Source of the DNA: a virus
Virus record (IMG/VR): IMGVR_UViG_3300029448_000431
Span: 1-24,202 of that record
Length of the DNA stretch: 24,202 bases
Strand: one strand, 5' to 3'
A program made the position numbers and the translations under genes. Below the pieces are notes generated by a model. It did no database searches and was not told the DNA's origin. It saw only the letters and a list, made by a program, of their open reading frames with translations. Of the stretch, positions 21,361-24,202 are shown piece by piece. Position 1 is the stretch's first letter. Every line of letters begins with the position of its first letter.

Positions 21361-22575
21361 TTAAATAATACCGGCTAGTTTTTGCATTCTAGCTACAAAG
21401 TTATCACTCTCAACAATCGGTTTTTTAGGTGCAACCCCTGCAGCCTTAGAAGCGAATCCTTTAGATTCGTTTACTGGCTTTTTAGTTGCAGTAACTGCAT
21501 CCTTAATTGTTTCGAATAAGTTTTTAACCTCTTTTACTGATTCAGCTTTATCAAATGAATTAATAACTTTTACTTTCTGAGATTCAGTAAGATTCTTTGT
21601 TCTAAATAATTTATTTACGTAAAGAAGTTTAGCATTAAGTAAGTTAACTTCATTAAGTTCTGATTTCAAAGTTTCGATTACTTTAATAGCTTCGTTTAAC
21701 TCAGCTTTTGTTTCATCCATTTTGTCATCTTTCTTAACTTCTGCCATTTCATCCTCTACTTCTACATCTCCATCGTCATCTCCGTCAATAGCAACATCTA
21801 TGTCACCATCTCCATCAACATCGATTTCCATGTCTTCACCATCTCCGCCGCCTAGCACATCTGCCATTACGTCTTTAATGATGTCTTTAAGATCTTCTAC
21901 TGAGATTTCACCTACTTCGTCGTCAGCAGCAGCTTCTTCAGCTACTTCTTCTTCGGATACAGGTGCTTCTTCTACAGTTTCGTCTTTCATCTTGTCTTTA
22001 CCATAGCCCTCTTCAGCGGCTTCTAGTTCAGCAAGTAGTTCGTCAAGATCAATTTCTTCGATTTGACCTTCTTCGTACATGTCTTCATCCATATCTTTAT
22101 CCTTCATTTCTTCGGATACTTCTATAGTTTCATCCATGTCTTCTTTCTTTGCTTCGTCAACGTCAGCTTTAGCTTCGTCCATGTCCTCTTTTTTAGCTTC
22201 GTCCATTTCTTTGTGCTTAGCTTCATCCATGTCGTCCTTTTTGGCTTCATCCATATCGTCCTTTTTGGCTTCATCCATATCATCTTTTGATTTGGCTTCA
22301 TCCATGTCGTCCTTTTTGGCTTCGTCCATGTCGTCCTTTTTGGCTTCGTCCATGTCCTCTTTTTTAGCTTCATCCATTTCGTCTTTTTTAGCTTCGTCCA
22401 TATCTTCTTTTTTTTCTGCTAGATCATCAGATTCTTCTGATAATTTTTTCTCTAACATAGATTGAATCTGTGGAGTAAAAGCTTCTTCAAGAGCGAGTTT
22501 GGCATTAGCTAGAGCAGTTTCTCTAATAGCTTTAGCTTCAGCGATAGCATCGTTGAAAAACTTAGTGTTTGACAT
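21361..22575 (-). CDS. gp22: Prohead core scaffold, gp22-type, with charged octapeptide repeats
   Basis: The 404-residue product lies immediately before gp23, the position of T4 gene 22, and is very acidic and helical, as scaffold cores are. Residues 1-45 form a helical start. Residues 56-150 are about twelve tandem units of K-D-D-M-D-E-A-K type. Residues 160-240 are acidic. Residues 249-270 have an Asp-Gly-rich stretch (D-V-D-G-D-G-D-I-D) resembling calcium-binding loops. Residues 285-365 are a predicted coiled coil (L-N-E-A-I-K-V-I-E-T-L-K-S-E-L). The end is V-E-S-D-N-F-V-A-R-M-Q-K-L-A-G-I-I. I-V-E (residues 387-389) fits the prohead protease preference I/L-x-E. The core shapes the prohead and is then degraded. 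T4 gp22 is only about 270 residues, so the repeats are extra. The gp22 label rests on synteny and composition more than sequence identity. Confidence 0.78.
   Translation of the reverse strand: MSNTKFFNDAIAEAKAIRETALANAKLALEEAFTPQIQSMLEKKLSEESDDLAEKKEDMDEAKKDEMDEAKKEDMDEAKKDDMDEAKKDDMDEAKSKDDMDEAKKDDMDEAKKDDMDEAKHKEMDEAKKEDMDEAKADVDEAKKEDMDETIEVSEEMKDKDMDEDMYEEGQIEEIDLDELLAELEAAEEGYGKDKMKDETVEEAPVSEEEVAEEAAADDEVGEISVEDLKDIIKDVMADVLGGGDGEDMEIDVDGDGDIDVAIDGDDDGDVEVEDEMAEVKKDDKMDETKAELNEAIKVIETLKSELNEVNLLNAKLLYVNKLFRTKNLTESQKVKVINSFDKAESVKEVKNLFETIKDAVTATKKPVNESKGFASKAAGVAPKKPIVESDNFVARMQKLAGII
22126..22410 (-). repeat. Tandem 24-bp repeats encoding D-D-M-D-E-A-K-K
   Basis: Encodes residues 56-150 of the scaffold. 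Ten exact M-D-E-A-K cores and two decayed ones (V-D-E-A-K, M-D-E-T) occur, mostly 8 residues apart, with one 9-residue and one 7-residue spacing. Neighbouring units share most bases, so slippage or unequal crossing over can change the copy number. Confidence 0.9.
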
Positions 22576-22667
22576 TATAAAAATTTTTGGGATTACTTAT
22601 TTGAAAGTAATATAAGTGTGTTTTATTTTGAGGGAGATATTATTGGGAATATCTATCTTATCTGTAA
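22576..22667 (-). promoter_or_regulatory. Long leader of the scaffold gene with two small hairpins
   Basis: Between the promoter octamer and the scaffold ATG are 92 bases without an ORF. On the minus strand AGATATT pairs with AATATCT (22635-22654) and ATTACTT pairs with AAGTAAT (22592-22611). Each has a 7-bp stem and a 6-nt loop and is followed by CCC. Neither is followed by a T-run, so they are not terminators. Confidence 0.35.
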
Positions 22668-22675
22668 ATAAATAT
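22668..22675 (-). promoter_or_regulatory. Putative late promoter motif ATATTTAT before scaffold-capsid genes
   Basis: ATATTTAT on the minus strand, followed by TTACAGATAAG, 92 nt upstream of the scaffold ATG and just after the halogenase stop. It probably drives scaffold and capsid together, with the strong terminator at 19635-19666 as end point. Confidence 0.45.
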
Positions 22676-22683
22676 ATAAAGAT

Positions 22684-24171
22684 TTAGGAAGAATAATTTA
22701 GTTTTATACTTTCTAAAATATCTACATGGTTTACTCTAGGAGGTCCAATAATAGGTAATATTTTTTTATATTCTTCTTTTAAAGATTTTAATTTATCTTG
22801 TGGTAATTGTTGAATTGTTTTTTTGAGTGAATCTTTATCTAACAAATCTAAACCATAATAAGTTTGATAAAAGTTTAATGAACGAAACATTAAATAGGGT
22901 TTATCAAAAAATAATTCATTAGAGAAATTTCCTTTAGAAAAAGGAATAAATGATTCTTTATTAAAGGATGTTATTTCAAAAGGTTTATCTTTCCAGAATT
23001 TACTATCTTTTCTTTTGGAAAAATAATGTAATTGTATATAATCAACATTATTATTAAAAACATCAATCATATGTTTATTGTATTTATTTGAAACTTTTGG
23101 ATTTATTAACCAAGTATTAAAAGAATTTACTAATGCAAAGGCTTGAATTATACTTGATCCTATACTTTGTGCTTCTAAAGGTTCTATAAATCCACTAGAA
23201 AGACCTATATTAACACAATTTTTAACCCAATTTTGATCCACTCTTCCTGCTTCGAATTTAATATCTTTAACAGCCTTTTCTGCATTTATTTTTAAGTGTT
23301 GGTTAAATTCATTTAAGGCACTATCAGTGTTTAAATACCTGTTATCAAATACATACCCATTTCCGTATTTTTTTTGAGTAGGAATTTTCCAAGCCCATCC
23401 CGAATTTAAAGCAGTACATTTTGTATAAGGTTCTATACCTTTATCTAAATTTAAGTTTGTAGATAAAGTAATAGCACGATTCATAGGAAGATATTTTTGA
23501 TAAGAAATAAATTTAGTATTTAGTTTAGAAGATAAAATTCTTTTAAATCCTGTACAATCTATAAAAAAATCTCCCTTTATAGTCTTTTCTTTATTACTTA
23601 ATAAACTGGATATGTTTCCTTTATTATCTAGATTTATATTTTTTATATAATGATCTTCAATTTGTATTTTAATCTCTTTACATTTTTTTTGCAAAAAAAT
23701 ATTTAATTTATGTGTATCAAAATGATATTGATTAGTAGGGTTTAATTCTTGATTGAAATGGATAGAATTTTCCTTAACGAATTTATCAAAATCCATTGAT
23801 AATATATATGGATTATCTTTGGTTTGAATTGATAATAAATCAAACATTTCTATATGTCCTATTGCAGAAGGATTAGGATTAAAATTTATATTATGAACAT
23901 AACTTGATCCAATTTTTTTCCAATCTTTAAATAAAATTCCTAATTTAAAAGTAGCATCAGTTTTTACTATTAATTCCCATGGATCTATACCTACATATTC
24001 TTGAAAATCATTCCAATGTTCAGTAGATCCCTCTCCTACTCCTATTATTCCAACATCAGAAGATTTTATTAATTTAATATTATAATGTGGAAAGGATGTT
24101 TTAAATATTAAAGCTGTAATAAGTCCAGCAGTTCCTCCACCTACTATAACAATATCCCTTATAGGATTCAT
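22684..24171 (-). CDS. Flavin-dependent (tryptophan-type) halogenase
   Basis: The 495-residue product fits the flavin-dependent halogenase family in length. It has the FAD-binding motif G11-G-G-T-A-G16 after a hydrophobic strand, G44-V-G-E-G-S-T, and the catalytic-lysine motif A-T-F-K76-L-G-I. The second flavin motif is D205-C-T-G-F. The halogenase signature W259-A-W261-K-I-P264 is intact, as is S-G-F-I-E-P-L-E333, where PrnA and RebH have their active-site Glu. These enzymes use FADH2, O2 and halide to make HOCl or HOBr, which a lysine directs to an electron-rich substrate. A cyanophage homologue, VirX1, is described as a halogenase. No flavin reductase is seen nearby, so the host must supply FADH2. 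It precedes the scaffold gene; substrate and purpose in infection are unknown. Confidence 0.9.
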   Translation of the reverse strand: MNPIRDIVIVGGGTAGLITALIFKTSFPHYNIKLIKSSDVGIIGVGEGSTEHWNDFQEYVGIDPWELIVKTDATFKLGILFKDWKKIGSSYVHNINFNPNPSAIGHIEMFDLLSIQTKDNPYILSMDFDKFVKENSIHFNQELNPTNQYHFDTHKLNIFLQKKCKEIKIQIEDHYIKNINLDNKGNISSLLSNKEKTIKGDFFIDCTGFKRILSSKLNTKFISYQKYLPMNRAITLSTNLNLDKGIEPYTKCTALNSGWAWKIPTQKKYGNGYVFDNRYLNTDSALNEFNQHLKINAEKAVKDIKFEAGRVDQNWVKNCVNIGLSSGFIEPLEAQSIGSSIIQAFALVNSFNTWLINPKVSNKYNKHMIDVFNNNVDYIQLHYFSKRKDSKFWKDKPFEITSFNKESFIPFSKGNFSNELFFDKPYLMFRSLNFYQTYYGLDLLDKDSLKKTIQQLPQDKLKSLKEEYKKILPIIGPPRVNHVDILESIKLNYSS

Positions 24172-24180
24172 AAAACTATT

Positions 24181-24201
24181 TTAAGCAACAAATACCTGAT
24201 T
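24181..24201 (-). CDS. Possible C-terminal end of an upstream gene
   Basis: Reading into the window from the right edge, one minus-strand frame gives N-Q-V-F-V-A then TAA at 24183-24181, ten bases before the halogenase ATG. The tight spacing resembles other junctions here, so an upstream virion gene may end at this point. Another frame ends at TAG a few bases later, so the assignment is weak. Confidence 0.25.
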   Translation of the reverse strand, partial: NQVFVA

Positions 24202-24202
24202 G

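Noticed and set aside
22126-22410. CRISPR-like regular repeats
   Set aside because: The units are contiguous coding repeats without unique spacers, inside an open frame.
22063-22465. Three extra ORFs over the scaffold repeat (both strands)
   Set aside because: The 24-bp period keeps all frames open. Only the minus-strand frame with helical and C-terminal non-repeat parts makes sense as a gene.

Overview
The window is part of the late, virion-building region of a tailed phage with a contractile tail (T4-like myovirus). It is AT-rich and every supported gene lies on the minus strand, so transcription runs from high to low coordinates. Recognisable T4-type proteins are the scaffold gp22, major capsid protein gp23, neck proteins gp13 and gp14, tail completion/sheath stabiliser gp15, tail sheath gp18, tail tube gp19 and a gp26-type baseplate hub protein (cut by the left edge). 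The fibre domain types (peptidase S74 chaperones, G-S/T-rich triplets, GDGS modules) and the halogenase resemble marine viruses. No gene has a convincing Shine-Dalgarno sequence; starts are preceded by A/T-only leaders. This suggests, but does not prove, a Bacteroidota (flavobacterial) host.

Layout in transcription order. (1) 24171-22684: a flavin-dependent halogenase. (2) 22575-19690: scaffold gp22, with an 8-residue charged tandem repeat, then capsid gp23, closed by a strong terminator. (3) 19612-16646: an unidentified small virion-type protein, then gp13, gp14 and gp15, tightly packed. (4) 16614-3293: a fibre/adhesin cassette of about 13.3 kb with seven repeat-rich fibre-type proteins, one small unknown protein and a two-domain glycosyltransferase. 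Two fibres end in S74 intramolecular chaperones and one carries a cupredoxin-like insert. (5) 3198-1: a small coiled-coil protein, gp18, gp19, a terminator, and the gp26-type gene.

How it works together. Groups 2, 3 and 5 build the head, neck and tail. Group 4 sits where T4 has its terminase genes (between 15 and 18) and probably supplies host-recognition fibres. The fibres share N-terminal, repeat and C-terminal modules in different combinations, as expected for domain shuffling. The glycosyltransferase fuses a GT4 half to a half resembling the TibC/Aah autotransporter heptosyltransferases, including a four-cysteine cluster. It lies among Ser/Thr/Gly-repeat fibres, so virion fibre glycosylation is the most interesting hypothesis in the window.

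Regulation. The octamer ATATTTAT (minus strand) precedes 11 genes, usually 14-31 nt before the start codon. At three junctions it directly follows an intrinsic terminator. It is the likely late promoter core, yet it matches the reverse complement of the T4 late promoter TATAAATA. No tRNA, CRISPR array, insertion sequence or integrase was seen, and no gene-free stretch exceeds about 110 bases.
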